Positions 52,906-60,615 of a stretch of DNA of 64,000 nt are shown piece after piece. Location: positions 310,001-374,000 of the forward strand of contig NZ_WXYO01000006.1 of the NCBI RefSeq assembly GCF_009901585.1. Direction: 5' to 3'. The DNA comes from Poritiphilus flavus (GTDB taxonomy: Bacteria > Bacteroidota > Bacteroidia > Flavobacteriales > Flavobacteriaceae). Made by a program: the position numbers and the translations under genes. Numbering within the stretch: position 1 is the first letter of the stretch; every line of letters begins with the position of its first letter. A model generated the notes under the pieces. The model searched no databases and had not been told where the DNA came from. It worked only from the letters and a program-made list of their open reading frames with translations.

Positions 52906-53026
52906 GGTCTACATCTTTGCTAAAAATTCTATAGCATTTACCTGGTAGTATTCTCAGAGCCTGGGCTCTTACCTTAGAATTCGACTTTAATACCTTTGGT
53001 GTGGTAGGGGGAAGTTTCTGTCGATT

Positions 53027-54073
53027 CTATATGCACAATGCTATTTCAACATTGTCTTCTTCTATCATCCGCTCAGTAGTACATTGCTCTCCACCATCGC
53101 GGATCTCAAAATGGTGGCTGTTGTCTTTTTTCCAAACTCTGACCTCAATAAAGATCAGGTCGCGTTTTAGTACCTCAGCTGGCTTTCCGTCAACGAAAAC
53201 GGCTGCCTGAGTCATGTTGGAGGGTACGGTCAATAAAACGCTATAGCTGACATTCGATTTTTTTTCGGGGCTTGCTTCCTTTTTAGGCGGGGGATTCATT
53301 GTTTCGCCTATCACTTCGGTCGAGTCCATGGCCACCTCCAAAGAATCTTTTTGTACCAATGGAATTTCATTTTCCTTCCCGTTAAGCTCCCGGTTCATGA
53401 GTACAAATCCAAATGCGACTACCGCTAGAATCAATAGCGTCAATACGCTTCTTGTCAATGCTCTGCGCCGGAACAAAACGGGTTTTTTGCTCTGGAAATC
53501 CTCCCGGATCCTTGCTTTTAACTGTTCTTTAAGTTGATGGAAATCCGAACTGATATGCTTGCTGGTGTTCAGAGTGTTTATATCTCTGAGGATATTGGTC
53601 AGCCGGGCCATATTATTCCGGATCTCCGCATAGAGATTGAGATCTTCTGTAACTCCCTGAATATTGGACAGTGCTTTTAGCTCTCTGATCTTTTCATCCA
53701 GGTTGGTTGCTTCGTCTTCCCAGTACTTAACCAGAGTAAGCCGATCCGATGCCTTGCTTATTTTTACCTCGTCCATCACTACGGGAAAAATGCGTTCATA
53801 AAAACTACCGCTTTTAAAGATCTGCAGTAATTCAAACATGCAATGCTCAGATCTCAGGTATTTGTTGCTAATGATCAGGATAATGTACTTACCTCGACCG
53901 ATCTCATTCATGAAGTCGCGTATTCGGCCCTTGTAGGAGAGGTGTTTTTTGTCGCGTATGGTCTGGATTCCTTCTTCCTGGAATTCTTTTTCGATGGCCT
54001 TGGCGAGGGACTCACTTTCTTCATTCCAGGCGTAGGAAATGTATACTGCTGGTATTTGAGCACTTTCCTGCAT
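53027..54073 (-). CDS. membrane-anchored TIR-domain protein
   Basis: In this 348-residue product residues ~8-120 are a TIR domain: PAVYISYAWNEESESLAKAI (box 1), the GIQTIRDKKHLSYKGRI loop and SNKYLRSEHCMFELLQIFKS. The S-x-x-C-x-x-E-L pattern contains the glutamate that is catalytic in TIR NADases. Residues ~130-200 are helical; one TM helix lies at ~207-225 (SVLTLLILAVVAFGFVLMN). The C-terminal ~75 residues are a periplasmic beta domain resembling PEGA (SVLLTVPSNMTQAAVFVDGK). The TIR would be cytosolic and the PEGA-like part a sensor. The arrangement with the CsgG-like gene suggests a signalling or defence system. Confidence 0.85.
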   Translation of the reverse strand: MQESAQIPAVYISYAWNEESESLAKAIEKEFQEEGIQTIRDKKHLSYKGRIRDFMNEIGRGKYIILIISNKYLRSEHCMFELLQIFKSGSFYERIFPVVMDEVKISKASDRLTLVKYWEDEATNLDEKIRELKALSNIQGVTEDLNLYAEIRNNMARLTNILRDINTLNTSKHISSDFHQLKEQLKARIREDFQSKKPVLFRRRALTRSVLTLLILAVVAFGFVLMNRELNGKENEIPLVQKDSLEVAMDSTEVIGETMNPPPKKEASPEKKSNVSYSVLLTVPSNMTQAAVFVDGKPAEVLKRDLIFIEVRVWKKDNSHHFEIRDGGEQCTTERMIEEDNVEIALCI

Positions 54074-54450
54074 TGGGGAGAAAGTTTATCTCGGCACTAG
54101 TACAAAGCGGAAAACTTATTATTTCACCGCTGATCGACGCTACACCTATCTTAAATGTAAAAGTTTCTTTCGGACCAGTAGGAAATTAATGTGTGTCTCG
54201 TAAGGTTTTATGTGTGGATGGATGCTTTTTGGATGTTTTTGGGCCTGTTTTTACTTTCGAAAGTATTTGTCAATCAAGACATTACGATTATAAATGCGGA
54301 ATTTTATCTCAGTATAAACCCGAATCTCATACCCCGTTGGTATTGGATCTCAGCTACAGCAGCGGACCTGATCACCGATTCCGGTTCGCCGAATTTTTGA
54401 GTACTTTTATGATGTCACTTTCCACATTTATCAACAGTAATATTTAAGGT
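54074..54450. other. spacer between TIR gene and DinB-family gene
   Basis: Two overlapping short frames at 54191-54447 have no homology or start context and look non-coding. No clear promoter or hairpin was recognised, though this region must hold the divergent promoters of both genes. Confidence 0.4.
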
Positions 54451-54987
54451 ATGACACTCAAAATCGCACAAGTGCAGTCTATATTAGAAAACACCCCGCA
54501 GGTCATTGCAGATCTCCTGTCCGATCTTGATGATGCACTGGTCCTAAGCAACGAAGGGGGAGATAGTTGGAGCCCTTATGACGTATTGGGTCATCTCATA
54601 CATGGAGAAAAAACGGACTGGATGGTCAGAACGGAGATCATCTTAGGCGATAATGAGGATAAACGCTTTGAGCCTTTTGATCGTTTCGCGCAATTCCAGG
54701 CAAGCCAGGGTAAATCACTTTCGCAATTGCTGGAGGAATTCAGGCGATTGAGAAAGAACAATCTCCTAAATCTTAAGTCAAAAGACCTTAGCGATAAGGA
54801 ACTGGAAAGGACAGGCATACATCCGGAATTTGGCGCGGTAAGCCTGAGACAGCTTCTCTCTGCCTGGGCAGTGCACGACCTCGGCCATATCGCTCAAATC
54901 TCCAGGGTAATGGCCAAACAATTCACCGATGAGGTTGGTCCATGGCCAAAATATCTGACAATACTTAACTATACTCCTAGTGAATAA
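54451..54987 (+). CDS. DinB-family protein
   Basis: In this 178-residue four-helix-bundle protein of the DinB/YfiT family the metal-ligand histidine triad is visible: His in DVLGHLIHGEKTDWM (~residue 50) and the pair in AWAVHDLGHIAQISRV (~142 and ~146). Length is typical. Family members are often stress-induced or thiol-transfer enzymes; a specific role cannot be given. Confidence 0.88.
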   Translation: MTLKIAQVQSILENTPQVIADLLSDLDDALVLSNEGGDSWSPYDVLGHLIHGEKTDWMVRTEIILGDNEDKRFEPFDRFAQFQASQGKSLSQLLEEFRRLRKNNLLNLKSKDLSDKELERTGIHPEFGAVSLRQLLSAWAVHDLGHIAQISRVMAKQFTDEVGPWPKYLTILNYTPSE

Positions 54988-55126
54988 ACTGATATTAAAG
55001 GTATTATAAGTCTGATTTATACTTTTACTTTAAATGTATAGATTTATACTTTTTTGTAGTTTCCGTAGTATCTGAAGCCAAAGTTTCATAATTTTATTCT
55101 TTGGCAATTGTAAGAAACTTAAACTA

Positions 55127-56020
55127 ATGAAATTTGGAAAGGTTGATCACCCTGAGCGCATAGATTTTACAATTCCCCCGGATCATCCGGATACCTCAGT
55201 AGTACTGTCAAAAAGCAGTAAGAACAAGCCATTAGACCTGTATGTCGGTTGTGCTAAGTGGAATCGTCAGGATCTTAAGAACTTTTATCCCAGGGGTACT
55301 AAAGACGAGCTTGAGTACTATGCCACCCAGTTCAATTCCATAGAGCTCAATGCAACCTTCTATCGCATTTTTCCGGTGGAGACTTATGAAAAGTGGTATG
55401 ATAAAACCCCTGAAGGCTTTAAGTTTTTTCCTAAGATCGTCAATAATGTCAGTCATCTGCGAAGACTGAACGATCACGTTTATTCAATAATGGACGAATA
55501 TCTTTCGGTAACAGCGCTTCTTAAAGAAAAACTAGGGACTATATTTCTACAGTTGCATAATAATTTTGGTCCTAAAAACTGGGACAGGGTAGTGAGATTT
55601 GTGGATTATTGGCCAAAGGAGTTCCCCCTGGCCATAGAATTCCGTCACACGGATTGGTATAACGATGCTGTTGTTTCACAAGAGCTTTACAATCTTTTGG
55701 AAGAAAATAATATTGCCAACATACTTGTTGATACTGCTGGCAGGAGGGATTTGATGCACATGAGGCTAACCAATGACGAAGCTTTTGTGCGATATGTAGG
55801 AGCCAATCATCCTACGGATTATGATCGCCTGGAGGATTGGGCAAGCAGATTAAAATCATGGAGGGCCCAGGGCTTGAGCCAGATCCATTTTTTTGTACAT
55901 CAGAATATGGAATTGGCATCCCCCTTACTATCCGCCCATCTGATAGAAAAACTGAATAAGGATTTAGGGGTAGCGTTGCGAATCCCCAAAACACTTGTGC
56001 AACCTAAAACCCTTTTTTAG
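55127..56020 (+). CDS. DUF72 domain-containing protein
   Basis: The 297-residue TIM-barrel-like protein is of the DUF72 (YecE) family: LYVGCAKWNRQDLKNFYPRG, FNSIELNATFYRIFPVETYE, FKFFPKIVNNVSHLRRL, and FVDYWPKEFPLAIEFRHTDW all match the family pattern. Function unknown; a role with DNA or RNA metabolism has been speculated. Its stop overlaps the convergent phosphatidylserine decarboxylase gene by 4 bp. Confidence 0.88.
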   Translation: MKFGKVDHPERIDFTIPPDHPDTSVVLSKSSKNKPLDLYVGCAKWNRQDLKNFYPRGTKDELEYYATQFNSIELNATFYRIFPVETYEKWYDKTPEGFKFFPKIVNNVSHLRRLNDHVYSIMDEYLSVTALLKEKLGTIFLQLHNNFGPKNWDRVVRFVDYWPKEFPLAIEFRHTDWYNDAVVSQELYNLLEENNIANILVDTAGRRDLMHMRLTNDEAFVRYVGANHPTDYDRLEDWASRLKSWRAQGLSQIHFFVHQNMELASPLLSAHLIEKLNKDLGVALRIPKTLVQPKTLF

Positions 56021-56874
56021 TAAGTTGCGCCCACTTCCACGAAAGTGTTTTTTGAATGTCTTCTTGGAGGTTCAGGAGCAGCCATGCAGCAGGTAGAACC
56101 TAGATAGAAAGTCGCAAGTTCTTCCAATTTTTCGATTGTTGCCCCAAGTTTCACCGCTTCCGGTAACTTGATGGTGCCCACTGCAGGACCCCCAACAATA
56201 GAGAGGTACCAGGTTCGTCCCTTTTCATCTGTGATATCTATGTTATATCGCTCATTCCTGAATGCGGGCAAAGATGGATTGTGCATATAGATCCAGGGAC
56301 GTAATACTACCAGGTCGCCGGGAACATGCTGTATCCGGCTTATTTTTCCCTTTACTGGCGCGTGGATCCTGTGATAATTCTTATTGTGCAGAAAGACGTT
56401 TGTAAAGTGGTATTTGCCCGGAATGGCCTTCGGGGATACCCCAAAAATTGTCTCCACATTCCGCCGGTCAAACTTAACCATCACTGATTCGATATCTCGT
56501 ACTTCTCCTACATCACAGAGCAAGCCCTCACAGGGCCAGACCCACGGATTTTGATTCTTTGGCAATTCCCTGAACCTGCGGATGAAAAAATCCTGGAAAC
56601 TTTCAAACCGATCCTTTCCTTCCGGCGGTGCGAACTTGTCCAGGTAGTTTTTATCCCTGTAATGAAATCGGATATAGGGTTCTATGATCCATTTGGAAAA
56701 GGGTTTGTCATAGTTCGAAGCATAAAACGCGGAGAGCTTTCTTTGGATATTGCCGGGGAGGTTCCCCCAGATGTGGACCGAAAAGAATTTGTACACATCA
56801 GCGCGCCACTGTGGAATCTTGTATACTGTAAAATAAGGATCAGAGTAGTAATCGAAGGAAGCTACAGTCTCCAT
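56017..56874 (-). CDS. psd: phosphatidylserine decarboxylase
   Basis: The 285-residue pyruvoyl-dependent enzyme has the self-cleavage motif LGST in ATFYLGSTCCMAAP (~residue 262), with its pro-enzyme triad Asp in PCEGLLCDVGEV (~118) and His in HRIHAPVKGKI (~169). It converts phosphatidylserine to phosphatidylethanolamine at the inner membrane. The chain after LGST is short, as expected for the small alpha subunit. It starts 6 bp after a small secreted-protein gene. Confidence 0.87.
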   Translation of the reverse strand: METVASFDYYSDPYFTVYKIPQWRADVYKFFSVHIWGNLPGNIQRKLSAFYASNYDKPFSKWIIEPYIRFHYRDKNYLDKFAPPEGKDRFESFQDFFIRRFRELPKNQNPWVWPCEGLLCDVGEVRDIESVMVKFDRRNVETIFGVSPKAIPGKYHFTNVFLHNKNYHRIHAPVKGKISRIQHVPGDLVVLRPWIYMHNPSLPAFRNERYNIDITDEKGRTWYLSIVGGPAVGTIKLPEAVKLGATIEKLEELATFYLGSTCCMAAPEPPRRHSKNTFVEVGATY

Positions 56875-56880
56875 GGTGCC

Positions 56881-57057
56881 CTAAATTTTATCATTTGATT
56901 CCTTTAAAACCTGATCATGATAGCATAGGGACTGTTTAGACTGCTCAATTTTGAGATCAGCTTTTTCGGCTACATAGGTCTCGGAATCTGAATCGGACAC
57001 GAACTGGGTTAACAAAAGTAAAAGAAGGGCGATGAAGTGTTTAACGATGGTTTGCAT
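56881..57057 (-). CDS. small secreted or membrane-anchored protein
   Basis: The 58-residue product starts at ATG 57057 (MQTIVKHFIALLLLLLTQFV); the longer frame from a GTG at 57102 is less likely. A signal or anchor is followed by ~35 charged residues (DLKIEQSKQSLCYHDQVLKE). It ends 6 bp before psd on the same strand, so it may be co-transcribed. No family recognised; it may be a small regulator or a decaying gene. Confidence 0.5.
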   Translation of the reverse strand: MQTIVKHFIALLLLLLTQFVSDSDSETYVAEKADLKIEQSKQSLCYHDQVLKESNDKI

Positions 57058-57208
57058 GAGCTGTCGGATTAGGTTGATTAAATGTATTTTTTTACCACCC
57101 AACCCAAAAATGAATTAAGAAAAGTTTATTGTTAGCTTAACAATTTTTATCAGTGCGTTCTTAAAATCTGTTAATTACGAGGTGGGGATTCTTAAAGGAA
57201 CGAGGGGG

Positions 57209-57511
57209 AATGGAGCAATGTAGTAATGTATCAATGGAATAGTGTTGCAATGGAGCAATTGGATGTTTGGACAATTGGATGTTTGGACAGTTGGATGGTT
57301 AGACGGATAGACTGTTAGACGGTTGGATGGTTGGATTGTTAGACGGGTAGACTGGTTGGATTGTTAGACGGGTAGACTGGTTGGATTGTTAGACGGGTAG
57401 ACTGGTTGGATTGTTAGACGGGTAGACTGGTTGGATTGTTAGACGGGTAGACTGGTTAGATTGTTAGACTGTCGGACGGTTAGATTATTAGACGTTAAGA
57501 CAACTGGATGG
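57209..57511. repeat. strict 8-nt periodic repeat block A
   Basis: From 57209 the sequence can be cut into consecutive 8-mers of the form AATGGAGC, AATTGGAT, GTTTGGAC, GGTTAGAC, GGTTGGAT, TGTTAGAC, almost without phase break, until the 25-bp array, and again afterwards to 57511. Stops occur in all frames, so it is not coding. GGTTGGATGGTTGGAT (57321-57336) can form a two-tetrad G-quadruplex. Confidence 0.85.
57339..57463. repeat. five-copy 25-bp direct tandem array
   Basis: A 25-bp unit, made of 8+8+9-nt sub-units (TTAGACGG, GTAGACTGG, TTGGATTG), is repeated five times head-to-tail at 57339, 57364, 57389, 57414 and 57439. The first four copies are identical; the fifth has one change. It is nested inside the 8-nt periodic block, so it looks like a recent amplification of it. 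No spacers, hence not CRISPR. Confidence 0.92.
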
Positions 57512-57582
57512 TTTCTTAATTTTTGGTAGAATACTTTTTCGTATAACCTACTATACATATGGTACATCTGCAATATTTGGTC

Positions 57583-57680
57583 TATCAACTGTCAACTATA
57601 AACTATCAACCTTTGTCCTGCGAAGCTTTAGCGAAGGAGGGCTGTAGACTGATTACTGATTACTGATTCCTGATTACTGA
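57583..57680. repeat. two 7-nt periodic repeat stretches
   Basis: 57583-57610 is four copies of a 7-mer, TATCAAC / TGTCAAC / TATAAAC / TATCAAC. 57648-57680 is ACTGATT repeated about 4.7 times. They lie between the two 8-nt blocks and, with them, form an island of short-period repeats. Confidence 0.8.
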
Positions 57681-57780
57681 AATAGGGGTCCAGACCCCAC
57701 CCCAAATCTAAGTTAACCATCAACACTGCATTTTAAAAGCAGGGAAGACTATGATTTTATTTGAAATGTGGAAATGGGGA

Positions 57781-57934
57781 AATAGAACAATGTAGCAATT
57801 GGATGTTTGGATGGTTGGACAGTTAGATGGTTAGACGGATAGACGGTTAGACGGTTGGATGGTTGGACTGTTAGACTGTTGGATGGTTAGATGTTTAGAT
57901 GGTTGGATGGTAGGACTGTTAGACCGTTGGATGG
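57781..57934. repeat. strict 8-nt periodic repeat block B
   Basis: Again consecutive 8-mers (AATAGAAC, AATGTAGC, AATTGGAT, GTTTGGAT, GGTTGGAC, AGTTAGAT and so on), about 19 units in phase. The opening units match those opening block A, so the two blocks are probably duplicates. G-quadruplex-capable GGTTGGATGGTTGGAC is at 57853-57868. Confidence 0.83.
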
Positions 57935-58189
57935 ACGTCATTTTAGCGCGGCCCTTCGATGATTTAACAAACTAAATCTAGATATATAAATTGTTTATTT
58001 ACAGTACTTTAAAATATATTACCTAAACTAAATTATACCTTGATTCATTGCCTTTTTCATCATGTTCTTCCTTATACCAACTATGGTTAATCTAACTTCT
58101 TCCATTTAGGGAAGGTCAGGACCGGTAATGAGCTTTTGAATGCAGTAGTTCAATGTCGTCCGGAGGGTCAATGGTCGCTGTTCTTTGGT

Positions 58190-58276
58190 GGATTAAAAAG
58201 GCCTTTTGTTTGAGGCTTTCCCGACTGTTTATTTTTCCGCTTCGGCTTAGGCGAGCTGCGGCGGGATTAAAAAGGC
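58190..58276. repeat. 13-bp direct repeat flanking a 61-bp segment
   Basis: GGATTAAAAAGGC is at 58190-58202 and 58264-58276. The segment between carries a GC-rich stretch (58232-58263) with partial self-complementarity. It may be a small palindromic element flanked by a duplication. The rest of 57935-58361 is AT-rich and shows nothing I can name. Confidence 0.45.
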
Positions 58277-58446
58277 AAAAACTATATGCCGCTATTGTCA
58301 GATTTTAAACCTACAAATAAAGCGGTTTGACAACATAAAACCAGTGCTAGGTAACATTTAATTGTATAAGCGATTCGAAATGAGGAGTTTTAATCCAATT
58401 AAGATCAGAAGTTTAAGAATGCGGATAAGTTTCAAGTCAGTATTCT

Positions 58447-60225
58447 TTGGTTCTGAGGAGATTAAAACCAACCCAAATCAAATTTTCTTTGAAATCGAAG
58501 AACCTACTTACGCAATTGTCGGATCTGGAGCAGGCCCTGAATAATTTTTCTTTTGAGGAACTCTCTGCAGCTGAAGCTACACGCCTAAAGAAATCCTTTA
58601 CTTTCTTCAAAGACCAGCTGGAGAATCGCATTTGGGGTAGCCCATCAGATGAGATACAGCCAGGCGGTCAGATCCGGGAAGAAAACGGGGCTGATAACTC
58701 CGGTAAACTTATCGCTACCGTCAGCCACGAAATGCGCACACCACTCAATGGGATCATTGGGTTTACGGAGCTCCTGCGCGAAGGTGAACTCAGTGCTGAT
58801 CAGCTAAACCATGTAGACGCCATCAGATCAGCCTCTCAAACACTTATGGGTATTATCAATGAGCTGTTGGAATATTCTAAGTTATCAGCAGAATTACATC
58901 GATCTGAGTCGGTGAATTTTAACCTTAAGTCGGTTGTGAATGAGGTGACCTATCTCTGTAAGACCCTGATCCTTGAAAAAGAGGTGGATTTAAGCCTAAA
59001 CACGGATCCGAATATACCTGATATTCTAAAGGGCGATCCTTCCAAACTTACCCAGGTGTTACTTAACCTATTGGGCAATGCCATCAAATTCGTTGAGCAG
59101 GGTTCAATTTTCCTCAGATTGGAGCTCGAAAAAACCGTCGAGGACACCTTTTGGATACGATTTATAATCAAAGATACCGGAATAGGAATCGCCAAGGAAG
59201 ACCTTAGGCATATCTTCGATTCCTTCCGTCAGGCCAAAGAAGATACCTTCAGCAAATACGGCGGTTCGGGATTAGGTCTCAGCATCGTCAAACAGGTAAT
59301 CGAACAGCAAAAGGGAAGCATAGAAGTGGAAAGTGAAGTAGGCGTAGGTACTACTTTTTCGTTCACGCTGCCTTTCAAGTCCGGTCAACTCAGTAGAAAA
59401 GAGGTTAGTCCGAACAAGGGAGAATTGCCGGAATGGCTAAAGGGGATGCACATCCTGGTTTTTGAAGATAATCCACTTAATCAGAGGCTGATCGGTTCCC
59501 GCTTAAAGGCCTGGGGATGCAAATACTATATCACAGAAAACGCGTTGCAGGGATTGGCTATTCTTGAGAACAATCCTATCGAAATGGTTCTTATGGATCT
59601 TAGAATGCCCGTAATGAGCGGATACGAGGTCACCGCGAAGATTCGATCAAACCCCAAGCCGACAATCAATAAGATCCCAATCATTGCCCTTACCGCGGAT
59701 TTTACCGTGGAAGATCAGAGTGATTGCAAGGAGACCGGAATTGACGATTACCTGCTCAAACCCTATAGCCCGGCTGAACTATTGTCTAAACTGAAGCAAA
59801 ACAGAAAGGATATGTCAAATTACATCGAAGTCACCTCAACGGAAATCGGAACAAGTGAAGGAACAAGGAAACTCAAGTATGACATTGACCTGGAATCTGT
59901 CCTCGAAGAATGTATGGGCGAAACCAGTTTGTTGGAAGAGCTCGTTTCTCTCTACAAGCAGAACGCATTGGAGTTCATAGGAGAGGTTAAAATAAAGTTA
60001 GGAGAAGAAGATCTTGAGTCCGTGTCTTTTGCCGCGCATAAGATCAAATCTGGCCTAAAAATGATAGGTACGCCTGAGCTGTTATCTATAGTTGAGCAGA
60101 TCCACAAGGATTCAAAAGAGAACGGAGATATAAAACATCTTGAATTTCTTCATAGCTGTTTCGTCGAAGAATATCCAAGGGTAGAGGAAGCATTAGACAA
60201 TGCGATGCGCAAATTGAAGAAGTAA
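58447..60225 (+). CDS. sensorless hybrid histidine kinase (HisKA-HATPase-REC-HPt)
   Basis: The 592-residue protein has no membrane segment or sensor domain. Residues ~1-85 form a coiled coil (LTQLSDLEQALNNFSFEELS), then HisKA with the phospho-His in IATVSHEMRTPLNGIIGF (~97). HATPase_c includes DTGIGIAKEDLRHIFDSFRQ and YGGSGLGLSIVKQVIEQQ. REC has the phospho-Asp in MVLMDLRMPVMSGYE (~384), and the C-terminal HPt has FAAHKIKSGLKMIG. The only in-frame start is TTG at 58447, and a frame from ATG 58383/58362 ending at 58544 overlaps the N-terminus, so a frameshift or a different true start is possible. It precedes the response regulator by 9 bp. Confidence 0.85.
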   Translation: MVLRRLKPTQIKFSLKSKNLLTQLSDLEQALNNFSFEELSAAEATRLKKSFTFFKDQLENRIWGSPSDEIQPGGQIREENGADNSGKLIATVSHEMRTPLNGIIGFTELLREGELSADQLNHVDAIRSASQTLMGIINELLEYSKLSAELHRSESVNFNLKSVVNEVTYLCKTLILEKEVDLSLNTDPNIPDILKGDPSKLTQVLLNLLGNAIKFVEQGSIFLRLELEKTVEDTFWIRFIIKDTGIGIAKEDLRHIFDSFRQAKEDTFSKYGGSGLGLSIVKQVIEQQKGSIEVESEVGVGTTFSFTLPFKSGQLSRKEVSPNKGELPEWLKGMHILVFEDNPLNQRLIGSRLKAWGCKYYITENALQGLAILENNPIEMVLMDLRMPVMSGYEVTAKIRSNPKPTINKIPIIALTADFTVEDQSDCKETGIDDYLLKPYSPAELLSKLKQNRKDMSNYIEVTSTEIGTSEGTRKLKYDIDLESVLEECMGETSLLEELVSLYKQNALEFIGEVKIKLGEEDLESVSFAAHKIKSGLKMIGTPELLSIVEQIHKDSKENGDIKHLEFLHSCFVEEYPRVEEALDNAMRKLKK

Positions 60226-60234
60226 AAAATAATT

Positions 60235-60612
60235 ATGGACATAAGCAAACCCCGACTTTTGCTTGCCGAAGATGATGAGCTACTGGCGTCCTTGCTGCAT
60301 TTCAGACTGGAAAAAGCAGGATACAGTGTAAAACTGGCAAATGACGGCAGGGCCGTCAAAGAGTTTCTAAGCTCTGAGATTCCGGACATCATAGTTAGCG
60401 ATATTATGATGCCCTATTTCTCCGGTATAGAACTAATTTCCTACGTACGTAAGGAATTGGCTTCTCAAGTGCCGATCATCATCATCTCTACGGCTGGTAA
60501 TGAAGAGAATGTGCTGAGCGCTTTTGAGCTTGGGGCAAACGATTTCATTGCCAAACCGGTGAGTCCTTCGGAACTATTGGTAAGGGTGGGCAGAGAACTA
60601 AGCAAGGTATAA
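60235..60612 (+). CDS. single-domain response regulator
   Basis: This 125-residue CheY-like receiver has no output domain: acidic pocket LLAEDDELLA, phospho-Asp in DIIVSDIMMPYFSGIEL (~54), switch Thr/Ser region IIISTAG and Lys in DFIAKPVSPSEL. It is encoded between the hybrid kinase and the HEAT protein, so it is probably the phosphorelay target that regulates the HEAT/GT2 pair by protein contact. Confidence 0.92.
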   Translation: MDISKPRLLLAEDDELLASLLHFRLEKAGYSVKLANDGRAVKEFLSSEIPDIIVSDIMMPYFSGIELISYVRKELASQVPIIIISTAGNEENVLSAFELGANDFIAKPVSPSELLVRVGRELSKV

Positions 60613-60615
60613 TTA

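Noticed and set aside
54191-54447. two overlapping short ORFs upstream of the DinB-family gene
   Set aside because: No recognisable domain or translation start signal; they overlap each other in different frames.
57339-57463. 25-bp tandem array as a CRISPR
   Set aside because: Copies are directly adjacent, with no spacers, and no cas genes are in the window.
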